From: Bigelowiella natans CCMP2755
Lineage: Eukaryota; Cercozoa; Chlorarachniophyceae
Direction: 5' to 3'
Assembly (NCBI GenBank): GCA_000320545.1
Contig: ADNK01000396.1
Span: 1-24,776, forward strand
DNA: 24,776 nt
Position numbers and translations under genes: made by a program. This document shows positions 9,428-19,495 of the stretch, piece after piece. The first letter of the stretch is position 1; each line of letters begins with the position of its first letter. The notes beneath the pieces are model-generated. The model searched no databases and was not told the origin of the DNA. It saw nothing but the letters and a program-made list of their open reading frames with translations.

Positions 9428-11248
9428 TCAGCATGTGTTGACTCGAGCATAGATTCCAGGCAATTTCTTTTGGAGAGCCTTGATGAAATCGATGCCAATC
9501 ACAAACATGTTGACTTTGTTGTGTATCTCTTCTCTAATCCTTTTTTGAGCATCTCCCGTTGCCTTCCGCTCAAGTTCCTTGTCATCCTTTAACATTTCAA
9601 ATTCGTCCTCTTCGCTAGGCGTCCTTGCAGCCGATGACCTGAGTTGCTCTCGTCGAGATTTGAGTTCTTCAACACACAATTTCTTTGCGGCGTCCATCTT
9701 TGATGCTATGTTCTTCTCAGTCCATCTGTGGCCCAAAGTGAAATCTTTGAATTTCGACTTAGGAACAACATAAAGCCCAATGACTTTCGTGCCAGTAAGG
9801 CTATCGAGCGTCATTTCATCTTTGCTGAAAGGATTGTAGTTGTGCTCGCCAGATTCGATTTTGTTGCACTCTAAATACTTTCGCCAGGGCTTTTATTTCG
9901 CCAATGTTTGGAAGTCCAGTCAACACTGCATCCCAATTTTTGTAGCAGTTAGAGCAAATTGTGAGCCGCGATTTCTGGTTCGTGTCAAGCTTGCATGCTT
10001 CGAAAATTGCTTGATTTGTTTCTTTCGCATTATCAAAGTTCATATGCAGGATGCTGCCAGGTACTTTGACCTGGAATGGGGTCTCGTCAACCGCTGCTTG
10101 ACCCGGCAGCCTTAAACGCCGGCAGTGAAACTCACCTCCTAAGGAAAGCATGTACAGCATTCGATGCTCGACAGCAAATGCCTCGTGCGTGGGATTTATC
10201 TTCATGACCCCGTAAGCCTTCTTTGCACAAAGCTGAGCTGCACGTTCACTCAAGAATTCAATGTCACGCTTGCCCGAACCAACGGATATGAACCTTTTAC
10301 TTTCCCTCTCCCTAGCTGGCAGTTGAGGCACCATAGTGTACAGTTTGCTACTGTAATTAAGGTACGCTGTTCTTATAAACTCATTAGATTTATCTCCTAA
10401 CCCTTCAACGACTTCTTCCTGATCTTGGAGGAAGTTTTCGCATGTATCCACCCCACCGAAAACGTGACGAACTGCACCCCCTGCCTTACAATATCTTTTT
10501 TCCACCTCTCCATCGCCCAGGGCTTTACCGTGGTGAAAATATCTACGGAAAGCTAAGAATTGGTCCAGTGAGAAGTTGAGCACGTTCACGAAAGCGAGGT
10601 CCGGCACGACTGTGAACTCAATACTTGGAGACATGGGGATCACCGTAAAAAGACTTTCCCACGGTGCTCGATGCGGAAATGTGGTCTCAAACCAATTTTC
10701 TTTTCAGGATCGCAAATGAGAGTCACACCATCCAGCTTTTTGTCCTTGAAATCGTGTGAACTTCGAACAATTTTTGTATAACTCTTGTACTTCTCATTTC
10801 CCCGATCATACTCGAATGAGTAGAAGGATGGACCTTTGCTGGAAAATAGGACTACATTCCTCTTTTTATCAAACTTCCTTCAAAGAAGCATGAACGATAG
10901 CCACGGACTTTCCCGTTCCCGGTGGGCCTCGTATGATCACACCCTTTCCTCCGCGATCCCTGCATTCTCTGGCATAATCCATAGCCTGTTGCATGGTGGG
11001 TCTGTACACTAACACCTTTTCCTCTTTCACTTGACCGAGTACCGCTGAGAACAACCCATTTTATAACACCAAAATTTGACACCAGTTATTCGTGCTTTCC
11101 CGTATGAAGATTTATCCTTTTTCATCTCATAGGCGTTTGATTCCGACGGAGTCTCGTATTTTGCTTCCATTAGTTCATTAGCAAATTCCGTAGCATCTTT
11201 GTCGAACGTCCACTTGGAGTGTGCAGCTCCGCTTTCCTCATATTCCAT
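9428..11248 (-). pseudogene. Crinkler/RHS-type P-loop NTPase, broken by several indels
   Basis: Reading leftward from ATG 11248, a continuous protein-like signal runs to TGA at 9430-9428 but changes frame about five times: at an A-run 11071-11074 (plus strand), near 11030-11050, at 10871-10873, at 10647-10651 and at 9879-9881. No in-frame nonsense codon occurs between the shifts. The N-terminal third has a Walker A, GVIIRGPPGTGKS (10905-10928 codes GPPGTGKS), preceded by VLVYRPTMQQAMDYA. This order matches the NTPase of Crinkler (CRN) and trypanosome RHS proteins, as does a later VEKRYCKAGGAVRHVFGG, like the VxxRFxxxGGxPR motif. The C-terminal ~300 residues, including ICSNCYKNW and a charged coiled coil, are unassigned. 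CRN/RHS proteins are nuclear or host-targeted effectors or intragenomic-conflict proteins in various eukaryotes; the role here is unknown. It may be a young pseudogene or uncorrected homopolymer errors. Confidence 0.7.
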
Positions 11249-11360
11249 GGCTGAACCCACACGCAAAAATATCTCAGCACACCGATTGTTCCTCAGATGT
11301 TAACAGAATTAATAACCTTGGGTTGCCTTCTTAAACTTTTGTCACATCCTTCAGTTCTGC

Positions 11361-11543
11361 CTACTTCGCCTGGATTTCCTTTTGAGTTTCAGCTATTTGC
11401 GCTTCTACTTTCTTTATTTTTTCATTGAGCTCCTCCTTCGTAAAATTTCCTTCAAAGTAAAATTGTTCAAATCGCGCAAGTCGGTCATTCAGCTTGTTCT
11501 TCTCCTCCCTCAACATCTCAATTTGTTTGCTAATAGAGTCCAT
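11361..11543 (-). CDS. Short coiled-coil frame upstream of the NTPase
   Basis: About 60 residues from ATG 11543 to TAG at 11361 form a strong charged coiled coil (IEMLREEKNKLNDRLARFEQ, then KIKKVEAQIAETQKEI). After the TAG the same frame reads AELKD in heptad register before a further stop, so the TAG may be a nonsense change inside a longer coil. It lies on the same strand, about 110 bp before the NTPase ATG, and may be the N-terminal part of that broken gene or a separate small gene. A CAG sits just before the ATG, so an acceptor there is also possible. Confidence 0.4.
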   Translation of the reverse strand: MDSISKQIEMLREEKNKLNDRLARFEQFYFEGNFTKEELNEKIKKVEAQIAETQKEIQAK

Positions 11544-11790
11544 CTGAATTCCCCATACCACCTCAGAACGCTGAGAACACATCAAAGCTTAAGCTCCCGA
11601 ACGCAAGCCTCGTAGGATAAGTACCTGTGCTTTCGAACTTCTCCTGCTCGAGATTCTTTCATCATCTCCTACATTCCTTTTCGCGTCAGAAGATCCATCC
11701 GCTTCATAAACTCTAATTTCGAGTCACGTGTGAAGAAGATATTGCACGGAGACTCTCCTTGCGGCGAATCCCCGGAGAAAGATCATCGCC

Positions 11791-11832
11791 CGTTACTGTC
11801 CGTTCGTGTCCGTTCGTGTCCGTTAGTGTCCG
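11791..11832 (+). repeat. Tandem 10-mer, four copies
   Basis: Four units of CGTTMSTGTC type run head to tail: CGTTACTGTC, CGTTCGTGTC twice, and CGTTAGTGTC. It is a minor tandem repeat with no coding value evident. Confidence 0.9.
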
Positions 11833-12660
11833 AAGATTGCAGGATATCTGAGAACGGCGGTGAATTCCAAATGGGATTTCGGGATTTCCACATGGAATTC
11901 GCCAATGATGGAAGCTTTTCACTGGATTTCCATCGACTTCTAGATCTAGATCTACTCGTACCTAGATTCGTACAGCTTGTAGTCTATCGTAGGATTTGGA
12001 CATCAATTCTGGAAGATCACGTGTGCTGGGAAATGCGAAAGCAACCCCCCCTTTTAGGTCTTTTTTTGGGTAGTTTCATCTATGTATCGGTTGCTAGGTC
12101 TATGAACAGGGGGGTACTTCCACAATATCAAGAAACTGCTATTTTTTGGTTTTTGAACAGGCCATTTTGTGTAGAAAGGTATAGAATTTCTCAAAAGAGA
12201 GGCAAAAGAGGGATCGAATGTGCGAGATAGGTATATTTTTTCGGCTTCCAAGCTCTGCGAATTCTCTGCGTAAAATAAGGGCAATTTCCGAGAAATCAAA
12301 GAAAAGCATACATCACAGAGAGAAATGCCCTGAGAACAACAGCATGCGACAATCCTGCAAATCCGAAACGCGAAGGTTGCCACAGCGCATGTCCGACATT
12401 CGTCTGGACCACCATTGCTGACGTTGGTTTGCTGCGCGCAATGCAAATCGTTCGAACATTAGTTCATAATTTGCACAATATATGCTGCTAGGTTTCGAGG
12501 TGGCTCTAAAGGAATTTAGCATACTGGTATTATCATTCTGGAGATAAATTGACTGTCGAACTACACTCGAAACATCTGAAAGCCGACCTGCAGCTATTTG
12601 CGACGATTGGAGGTTGGTTTCAGCAGCTCCTTGTATATTCATATGTCCATGTGCATGTAC

Positions 12661-12698
<38 letters not shown>

Positions 12699-12763
12699 AT
12701 ATGACTAAATATGCATGTAAGGTTGCGGAAGAGTGAAAGAGATCAGAGAGGAGGAGAGGGAGG

Positions 12764-12814
<51 letters not shown>

Positions 12815-12815
12815 G
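12661..12815. repeat. (CA)n and (AG)n microsatellites plus G-run
   Basis: (CA)n covers about 12661-12698, (AG)n about 12770-12804, followed by about 11 G. The long frames that cross them are simple-sequence artefacts. Confidence 0.95.
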
Positions 12816-13088
12816 AATGTGAGCTGTCGACTTAATCACATGTCGACATCATTTTCTTCTTCTAAATGTTACATATCATATTCAGGGTCGAACAGAAGCA
12901 CAAATATCACCTGCACTGAATCGGATCCAAATAATCACAACCATACAGGGCGCCTACTCTTATTCATTTTAGACTTTTGGCGCACACGTGGTTGATTGAC
13001 AAACAAGCTCGTTTTACTAGATCTAGAACTTGCTCAATTTAATTTGTCGACGTGAAACCTACCGAACACATTAATAACATCAAACCTG

Positions 13089-13757
13089 ATGGAACTGCAA
13101 ATGTCCACTGAGCACCCGATCGACAAATGCCCATCATGCGGCATGGAAGCGGAAGAATGCGAGGAAGGATTTCACATTCATCTCATGCTCTGTGCTCGGT
13201 CTTCAATAGATATCAAGCCTCATACGCAAGATCTTGCCAGTAAAATCCAATCAATGCTTCGCATGATCACTAAGCTCCCGCTGCGGCGAAGGATTTCGAT
13301 AATGGAATCCTTTTACCGGCTATCTCGGACAACATCTGCGCGGACTTATCTTGTTTCTCCCAAAGACGGTACTTCAGATCGCCAGGTGCTGAACTTACTA
13401 TACGCCCAGCCTTTTTTGTCGAGGAAGAAGACTCAAAAAAGGCCTCGTGTGAGGCCTCGACCGACCCCTATCAACACCGAACTTCCTCCATCCATGAAAC
13501 GCATTCGTTCTCTTTCCTCCGTCACAGATAGTCGATCCTTTTACCCTTTTAAGTCTGAAGCAAATGCAGAGATTTCCGATTCCACGTCGTACTCCACCTC
13601 CTCCCCGATAGTCTCTCCAAACCCCAGTCCTATTTTTCTTCCATTCGAAAAGGACGAGGGGACCGTCCCTCTCCACCTAGCCCGCAAGAATATAAATGAG
13701 GCAATGATTAGGAAGATCATCTCTCAGATTGAGCCATCCTATGATTCTAAGCGTTAG
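13089..13757 (+). CDS. UBZ-like zinc-finger protein with weak plant-LNK-like segment
   Basis: This is a single open frame of 222 residues from ATG 13089 to TAG 13757. Cys14, Cys17, His31 and Cys35 form C-x2-C-x13-H-x3-C, close to the C2HC ubiquitin-binding (UBZ4/Rad18) type. Residues ~49-80 are helical and include RRRISIMESFYRLSRTT, followed after a gap by DRQVLNLLYAQP. The order resembles the conserved C-terminal block of plant LNK clock coactivators (IRDSLYRLA... then DR.VA.LLF..P), but only over short stretches. A basic, proline-rich stretch (KKTQKRPRVRPRPTP) is NLS-like, then comes a Ser/Pro-rich linker and a short C-terminal helix (KNINEAMIRKIISQI). A nuclear regulatory protein is a reasonable inference. 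Neither name is secure. An upstream coding exon cannot be excluded. Confidence 0.72.
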   Translation: MELQMSTEHPIDKCPSCGMEAEECEEGFHIHLMLCARSSIDIKPHTQDLASKIQSMLRMITKLPLRRRISIMESFYRLSRTTSARTYLVSPKDGTSDRQVLNLLYAQPFLSRKKTQKRPRVRPRPTPINTELPPSMKRIRSLSSVTDSRSFYPFKSEANAEISDSTSYSTSSPIVSPNPSPIFLPFEKDEGTVPLHLARKNINEAMIRKIISQIEPSYDSKR

Positions 13758-14831
13758 CAGCTGAATCATTAGCTTTACTAAAGGCAACACCTCAAATGAT
13801 CGGAGCCGAGTGCTGAGGATCGTAGTGCATCCTCGGCGTAGGCGATGAAGCCAGCATATGCTCATCATCAGAAAATTATAGATCTTAATGTAATCATAAC
13901 ACCATAGTTGTGGGACGAAAACATGGAGCAAGTATAAGCACATTTAAGAAAGTGAGGCACGACTTCACCAAAAGCACGTGTGCTAAGTTCACATCGTGCC
14001 GGGCAATGAATTCTATATGTAGATACTATTATTAAAGCCCCTTTAAGACTTCTGCTGTCGCGCATGTCCATGCATGTCTTAAATGTCATCTGCGCGCACG
14101 CAGTATCGTACATGCCTGGCACGCTATGTGTACACGATGCAGCAGCTATACGGCGTGCATGCGATGCATGTCTACGTATGCGTAGGGGGTGGCTTCGCCT
14201 ATTATTATATGCTATGAAACGGTTATACTACGATTATGATTAAATTAAATATGCTATAGATATGTGCTGAAGTACTCTTTGTGCTTCCAATGTGTACATA
14301 TGGCGTAGCGATATAATATAGTGTAAGCCAGCATTCTGCTAGATGTACGTACGTACGTACTAGCGTAATGCACTGCTGACGTATTAGCGTATAGCCTATG
14401 CTCGCTGCTGCGGTGACTAGCTATTATACTATGTATGCACACAGACTCACAGCTATATAAGGATGACCATTGAACAAATTTAATTGATTCATTACATCCA
14501 TCTTACATACGTCAGAGTATAAGAGCGATATATCCAACGGTAGCTACAACGACTATATGCATGACCAGCAATCTCACAATCATGCACTGAAGTCACTGTT
14601 AGAGCGCGCGCGCCTAGTGATACACAACAGCTTCCTGAGGCTTTGTGGCTTGCGATGTCGCCTGATATGACCATTAAAGGTCCACAACACTTCCTGTGTG
14701 AGCGATACCGGTGACAAACGTAGCCCTTCATCATCATGGCTAGTATACTAATAACATGCTGAAAGTTGCATGTACAGTGCGTACCCATGACCCTTACAGA
14801 CACAAGGTCCGTCCAAATTCCAAAAGTCAAT
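13758..14831. other. Intergenic stretch with one arm of an inverted repeat
   Basis: No gene is supported. It includes a GTAC tandem (about 14345-14360), many palindromic words (GCATGC, TACGTA), and the left arm of a 57-bp inverted repeat at 14451-14507. The long minus-strand frame reaching from 14492 to 15049 overlaps the spliced orphan gene and is rejected. Confidence 0.6.
14451..14507 (+). repeat. 57-bp inverted repeat, left arm
   Basis: This matches the reverse complement of 18444-18500 at 53 of 57 positions by hand alignment. The core AAGGATGACCATTGAACAAA is identical. Similarity ends abruptly on both sides. I see no target-site duplication outside the pair. Confidence 0.88.
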
Positions 14832-15915
14832 TCACTTTCTACTGTGCACAATGTTGGTGCGTCGTCGCATTTCCTTATTACGTTTACTCGAGGTGATTGG
14901 CCAACCAAGACTGATTCGAGAAGTTGTGTGAGATTGACGGAGACAAGTAAAGGATCCATTTTAAGTATTGACTTACGCTTGTCGCATGTCGTTATCAATA
15001 TCGTCCAAAGAGAACAGGTCCTTCTGAATAACGTACACAAATCTATCAAGTTGCTCGTGTTGTCTGCTGCACTTTATGCTTCCGGACCATGGCTTTCGGA
15101 ATCCGAAGCTCATCGGCTGGGCGTAGTTGTGGCCCGCTTTCATTGCCTGCGCTATGCTCAGTTTTGCGCTGCCATGAAGACTGTGCAAAGAGTTGATCAG
15201 AAGAGGTCGTCGTCAAATGATTCATCTTAGCTCGAAGTAAATGACGAACCACCTGTGTGCTCGGAGAAATGGCTATGCCAGCCTCGCGGAAGAGCTTTGC
15301 GAGAAATCTGGGGGAAAACACCCTTTCAGCAAAACTGACCATCGATTTAAAGCTCGTTGCTCAGACCGATAGAAGTAGTTGAGTATCACAACGTCCTCTG
15401 AAGTTGGAGGAGGATTGAATTCCACGTTAATCCGAACGAACTCTGCTTCGTCAGGAACATCTGCCGTTTGTTCACCAACCACCCGCAGCCTTCTGCAGAC
15501 GAACTCGAATGTAGATGCTTCTGGGTACTGTGAAGCCTTTCATACATGTTCAAGATCAGGTATTGCATCCAGAAGTCGTTGAGACGAACCTTGTACTTCA
15601 CTGAGCTCTTTGAAATCTCTTCACTGTGGTCAATCGAGCGTATTTCGTCCAGGAGAGCTGTTTGGGAGAGATGGGTTGATACTATGAGATATAGATTTAA
15701 ATTTTGTTGCTTGCGATACCATTGAACCGAGCTATGTTCTCTTCGTTATTTACGATGTCATCCTCCGATATCCCCTTCGGTTATTCATACAGACCCAAGA
15801 GCAAATCAATAACAACAAAAACATTCATCACGAAAACTACAAGATCCACTGCAGCACATATTACCTTAGTGGATTGCAGAACATCGGGATGAGTTTGAAG
15901 AAGAAACTGGCGCAT
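14832..15915 (-). CDS. Seven-exon gene, unrecognised product
   Basis: On the minus strand the exons are 15915-15865, 15774-15720, 15657-15590, 15527-15367, 15307-15253, 15146-14977 and 14910-14832. Six GT-AG introns (59-106 bp) join phases 0, 1, 0, 2, 0 and 2 without a stop, giving about 212 residues. The donor after 14977 is a perfect GTAAGT; the acceptor before 15146 is the weakest call (one ending TTTGCACAG at 15181 gives another frame). The start is the in-frame ATG at 15915. The N-terminal part is acidic (GISEDDIVNNEENIARFNAL), the middle is strand- and helix-rich (FEFVCRRLRVVG, NYFYRFLAKLFREAGI) and the C-terminus is basic (KRNKEMRRR). No signal peptide or membrane segment is visible. 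I do not recognise the family. It is divergent from the YbaB gene, about 0.9 kb apart. Confidence 0.68.
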
Positions 15916-16021
15916 ATAGTGTGTTGGAGAATCCTAGTACATAAGGCAATCATAACACTGATGAGATTAATCCTGCAGCTTGTGTGCATATCAGACATTT
16001 TTCCTCGAGAGCTGTTTATAC

Positions 16022-16076
<55 letters not shown>

Positions 16077-16850
16077 TCTATCTTATGCTAAATTTTACCT
16101 TCAATTTCTGTTCTTCGATCGAGGAACTTAGATGTGCCTTCGAGATAAGTATTCCCGCTCGCAAATGACAGGAATGTATGCATGCAGGAGCAAGGCTATT
16201 TCTAGTAGCCTTTCGTGTTCCCATGATACCTACTTGAGCGAGAGACATGTAGGACCTATATATACCGCTCTGGCTAAGCCAACCACTGGGACGCTTTATG
16301 GGCCTTGCCTCAGTGTAGCGTGTCTGCGCCGAGAGCCGGACTGTGATCCTGTTTGGTCTTGTGGAGATTCTACTGGAAACCGTCTCCGAAATGCTTTGCC
16401 GTCGAAACTTCCGAGACGAACGGTTCAACGGAGCGAGTTGTCTACGTAGCGCACTCGCCCTTTTCGCCCCCTTCCACATGCTGCAATTTACCCGGTCCCT
16501 TCAAGACCAAGCATGCCAGGGGTATCGGTCGGTCGATCAGTGGGTCCAGCGCAGATTGCCGAAGATTTTTATTCTACGACAAGGGATTCAAAGGAATTCC
16601 CGATAAACACGTTGCAACTATTGTCGTCGGCTGAAATCGGGGCAAGCGATCAGGGCTCGTAGCACTCTGCGACAACCATTTACGACAGAGATCCCCTCGA
16701 TTTTCGATGAAAAGAAAGAAGCACCAGGGGATTTTCTCGTTGTCCCGGCCTTTTTTTGGTGAGGGATGCTCCAAATCTCGCATCAATGCAAAAACGCAGG
16801 TGGTTTTAACCAATCTGCTAAAAGTGCCGAGACGAATCCCCGACGAAGCA
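15916..16850. other. Divergent intergenic stretch with (TA)n
   Basis: This lies between the minus-strand orphan and the plus-strand YbaB gene, so it should hold both promoters. (AT)n covers about 16026-16074. Frames of about 90-130 codons occur on both strands between 16078 and 16640, overlap one another and show no family features. I therefore call none. Confidence 0.6.
16026..16074. repeat. (TA)n microsatellite
   Basis: About 24 uninterrupted TA units lie just upstream of the orphan gene's first exon. The sequence is self-complementary and prone to extrusion or length change. Confidence 0.97.
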
Positions 16851-18045
16851 ATGAGAGCCCTTGCTACCCTCCTCCTCCTCCTCTTACAGCAACTGCAAGC
16901 TGCGCAGGTGTGGAGCTCCATTTCAATTCCATCAAGGGGGGATGGGGATTCATTTTTGGTCATCCAGTTTCGAAAAATGACTGGCGGCACCACACCAAAC
17001 GCACCTAGTAGTATGTTGTTGCTGAGCCCTCGATACTACCATCCCAGGCTCGTTGTGTCCCTGCCTTGTCCAGAAGTCGCTTCGCCTCAGGATTTCGAAA
17101 GTTAGTTAACCACACCCGAAATGGAAAAAATGTTTTTGAATGCGAATGGGATAATATAAAATCTAATGCCTTCTCACACATTGCAGTACGTATCAACCTA
17201 GCTCTTTGTCTCGGGTGCAGACTCGGCTGGGGAATTTGAGAGGTAACAATCGAACAAATATGCTTTACGCTTAAGACGACGGGTAATCATTGCCTTTGTC
17301 AGGACATGCTGGAAGTAATATGTGGGACATCTTGAAGGATCTGAACAAAAATGGGGGGGCAGCAGCACAACCAAGCGAGGGTGACCTCAAGCAAGCACAG
17401 GAGATGCAACAGGGAATGATGGAATCTGTCAAGAAGACCAAAGAGAAACTCGAGAGTGCAAGATATGAAGGATACTCTAAAGATGAGTCAGTCAGGTTGA
17501 TTGAATCTCATTGATTGATTGAATTTCTTATCGTTTTCGTTCGAAGTGAAGTCATCATCTCTCTAACAACAAATCGGGAATATCATTCATTATGACGATC
17601 TAGATGGATTACAAACGGCAACTTAGAAACGGTGTCTGTGGATATTACACAAGAAGCTATGAAGCAGGTAAATTCAACATCGTTCTGTCCCGCACAATCT
17701 TCGAGCTAATTGCCTTTGGCTCTAACTGAATCGTATAGGGCCGTGAAAAAATCTCTGAATTGCTGACTGAGGCTTCGAAGGACGCTTTTAAGGTTACGAA
17801 ATGGTGGTAGTGCTGGTGGTCATTTGAAACAATCCCACAGCGAATAAATCGAAAACTTAACGCAGGAATCGGTTACGGGGATGCGAGAAAACATGGCAAG
17901 TTTTGCCAAGGACATGTATGGTAGCAATCCAATGCTCTCACAACTAGGCGGCGGGGTTGGGAATAATGCTGCCGCAAAGCTTCCTCCTACACCCCCCGGG
18001 GCTGGTAATCTCCCAAAGGATCAAGATGACTTTCCATCCATGTGA
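16851..18045 (+). CDS. YbaB/EbfC-family nucleoid-associated protein, probably plastid-targeted
   Basis: The exons are 16851-16907, 17221-17242, 17303-17495, 17604-17667, 17739-17792 and 17866-18045 (TGA), 189 residues. Exons 3-6 are firm: all introns are GT-AG and phases match. The family pattern is clear: an N-terminal helix (LKQAQEMQQGMMESVKKTKE), then strands with WITNGNLETVSVDITQEAM, then a helix with KISELLTEASKDAF and a further helix (VTGMRENMASFAKDM). The tail is Gly/Pro-rich. YbaB/EbfC proteins are small dimers that bind DNA and coat bacterial and plastid nucleoids. The first exon encodes MRALATLLLLLLQQLQAAQ, a signal-peptide-like leader, which together with a bacterial-type core suggests plastid import through the secretory route. 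The 22-base second exon and its acceptor (GGGTGCAG) are the least certain part; CAG at 17186 with a shifted donor is an alternative. Confidence 0.87.
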
Positions 18046-19148
18046 AGCGCGTCGACAAAAGGATTATTCGCGTAGCTCGGAAATAACCATAAATAGCGTG
18101 CCGTACCCTACCACAAGCTGCAGCCTTGGGGAAAGAAACTAATAAGGATCCATGCTATGAGTACACAATTTAGCATTGTGGTCTGCTGCCAGTGATCAAC
18201 CTTCTGCGATTCGGCATGAAATTGCCGATTAATGTGTAATGTAGATGATTTGTACGATGTAAACTTAACAGGATTGACTCACTGCTCCTCGTATCGTTTT
18301 ATGTTGTGGCAAGTAGTTCGTTGCCATTTAGCAGCTACTGCATAGCTGTCTCAGTCTTCATGCACGGATGAATGAACAAACGTATGCATGAGCTTAGGAA
18401 TCGAGAGCACACAATCTTAATGTTCGTTCAAAGCACTGCGCATTGCAAGACGGATGTAATCAATCAATTAAATTTGTTCAATGGTCATCCTTATGTAGCT
18501 ATGCATTGTGCTTGTCTAGCTGTGCAGTAATTATAATAGTTTGTGTTTGCTTGCTAGCTTGTGTGATTAGCTCTGCTCATTACTGTCGATGCGAAGTCAA
18601 GATTACGCATCATCATGCTAGCATGGTGTAGCTCTTGCTAGCTTGCCTACATCTAGACATCTAGACGCTACGTATTGCAGTGGCGCAACCATTGTCCAAG
18701 CACGCCACTTTGCTTTTTCAAGCATGAAAGACTTTACAACAACAGAAACTGATGTGCACAATTTAAGCGCTGTAGCCGCTGCACATGCATTGCATGCCAG
18801 CACGGTTACACATTAGGATGACCATGCCTAGCATTGATCAAATTCAAAACCGACGGCTAACAACAACAAAAATACTGCATGCGGCAATGAAATCGATCAT
18901 TGGACAAAGCCTGTGCTGATGAAACAAAGCATCTAGGCACGCCTTTGGTGTGTTGGCGCCAGGACCAGTGTGACGCTGTCTATCCCACGCGCTTCACATC
19001 TTGTGGATGTACGCGGGCTTTAATTTCTCACTTGCTTGTCATCACGTACATGTGTGAGCGTACCAATTATGCCACACGATGCAACGCCACATGTCGTGCA
19101 CATCGCTATCAGCAGTAAGTGATGAGGCTGTTGAATTGAGGTGTTAAT
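18046..19148. other. Intergenic stretch between convergent genes
   Basis: The YbaB gene and the FHA gene converge on this stretch, so it holds both 3' ends. No gene is supported. It includes the right arm of the 57-bp inverted repeat (18444-18500) and GCTAGC-rich text (18550-18640), similar in word use to the dispersed-repeat stretches at 2 kb and 6 kb. Confidence 0.6.
18444..18500 (-). repeat. 57-bp inverted repeat, right arm
   Basis: This is the reverse-complement partner of 14451-14507 (four mismatches). The arms enclose about 3.9 kb with the orphan and YbaB genes. They could be two copies of a short dispersed element in opposite orientation rather than the ends of one transposon. Confidence 0.88.
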
Positions 19149-19452
19149 CTAGAGCTTTGATGACACAGGAACTGACTTCCGCAACTTCGCACCCAAGTTT
19201 GCGGCAAAATGATCAGCCTGTTTGCCAGGCTCTGGGTTGTAGGACATCATGTAACTCCTCGTCGAAGACCCTAGTTTCAGAAAATCACCCTCCAGGAGGA
19301 TGCGATGCGTGCTTGGCTCGATCTTTTCGCCGTTCACAAATGTTCCATGTTGCGATCCAAGATCGGTAACCTAAATGCAGCAAATGAGCGCTCGAAGTCT
19401 ACCCAGAACTATTTTCATAACATGGGTTAACAACTCACACACTATCATTTTC

Positions 19453-19495
<43 letters not shown>

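Larger units (their letters stand above)
11544..13088. other. Intergenic stretch, repeat-bearing
   Basis: No gene is supported. The 166-codon frame at 11730-12230 has no family features and runs through a tandem 10-mer (11791-11832) and a TAGATCTAGATCT tract (about 11941-11953). From 12660 to 12815 lies simple sequence: (CA)n, then (AG)n, then a G-run. An acceptor-like TATTCAG at about 12884 could belong to a 5' untranslated exon of the gene at 13089, but I cannot show it. Confidence 0.6.

Noticed and set aside
11730-12230. 166-codon plus-strand frame
   Set aside because: It runs through a tandem 10-mer and TAGATCT repeats, with no family features and no splice support.
14492-15049. 185-codon minus-strand open frame
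   Set aside because: It overlaps exons and an intron of the better supported spliced gene in another frame, and its composition (Cys, Ser and His scattered, no pattern) is not protein-like.
16078-16640. Overlapping 90-130-codon frames on both strands
   Set aside because: Neither strand shows a recognisable domain, splice-phase support or composition contrast.
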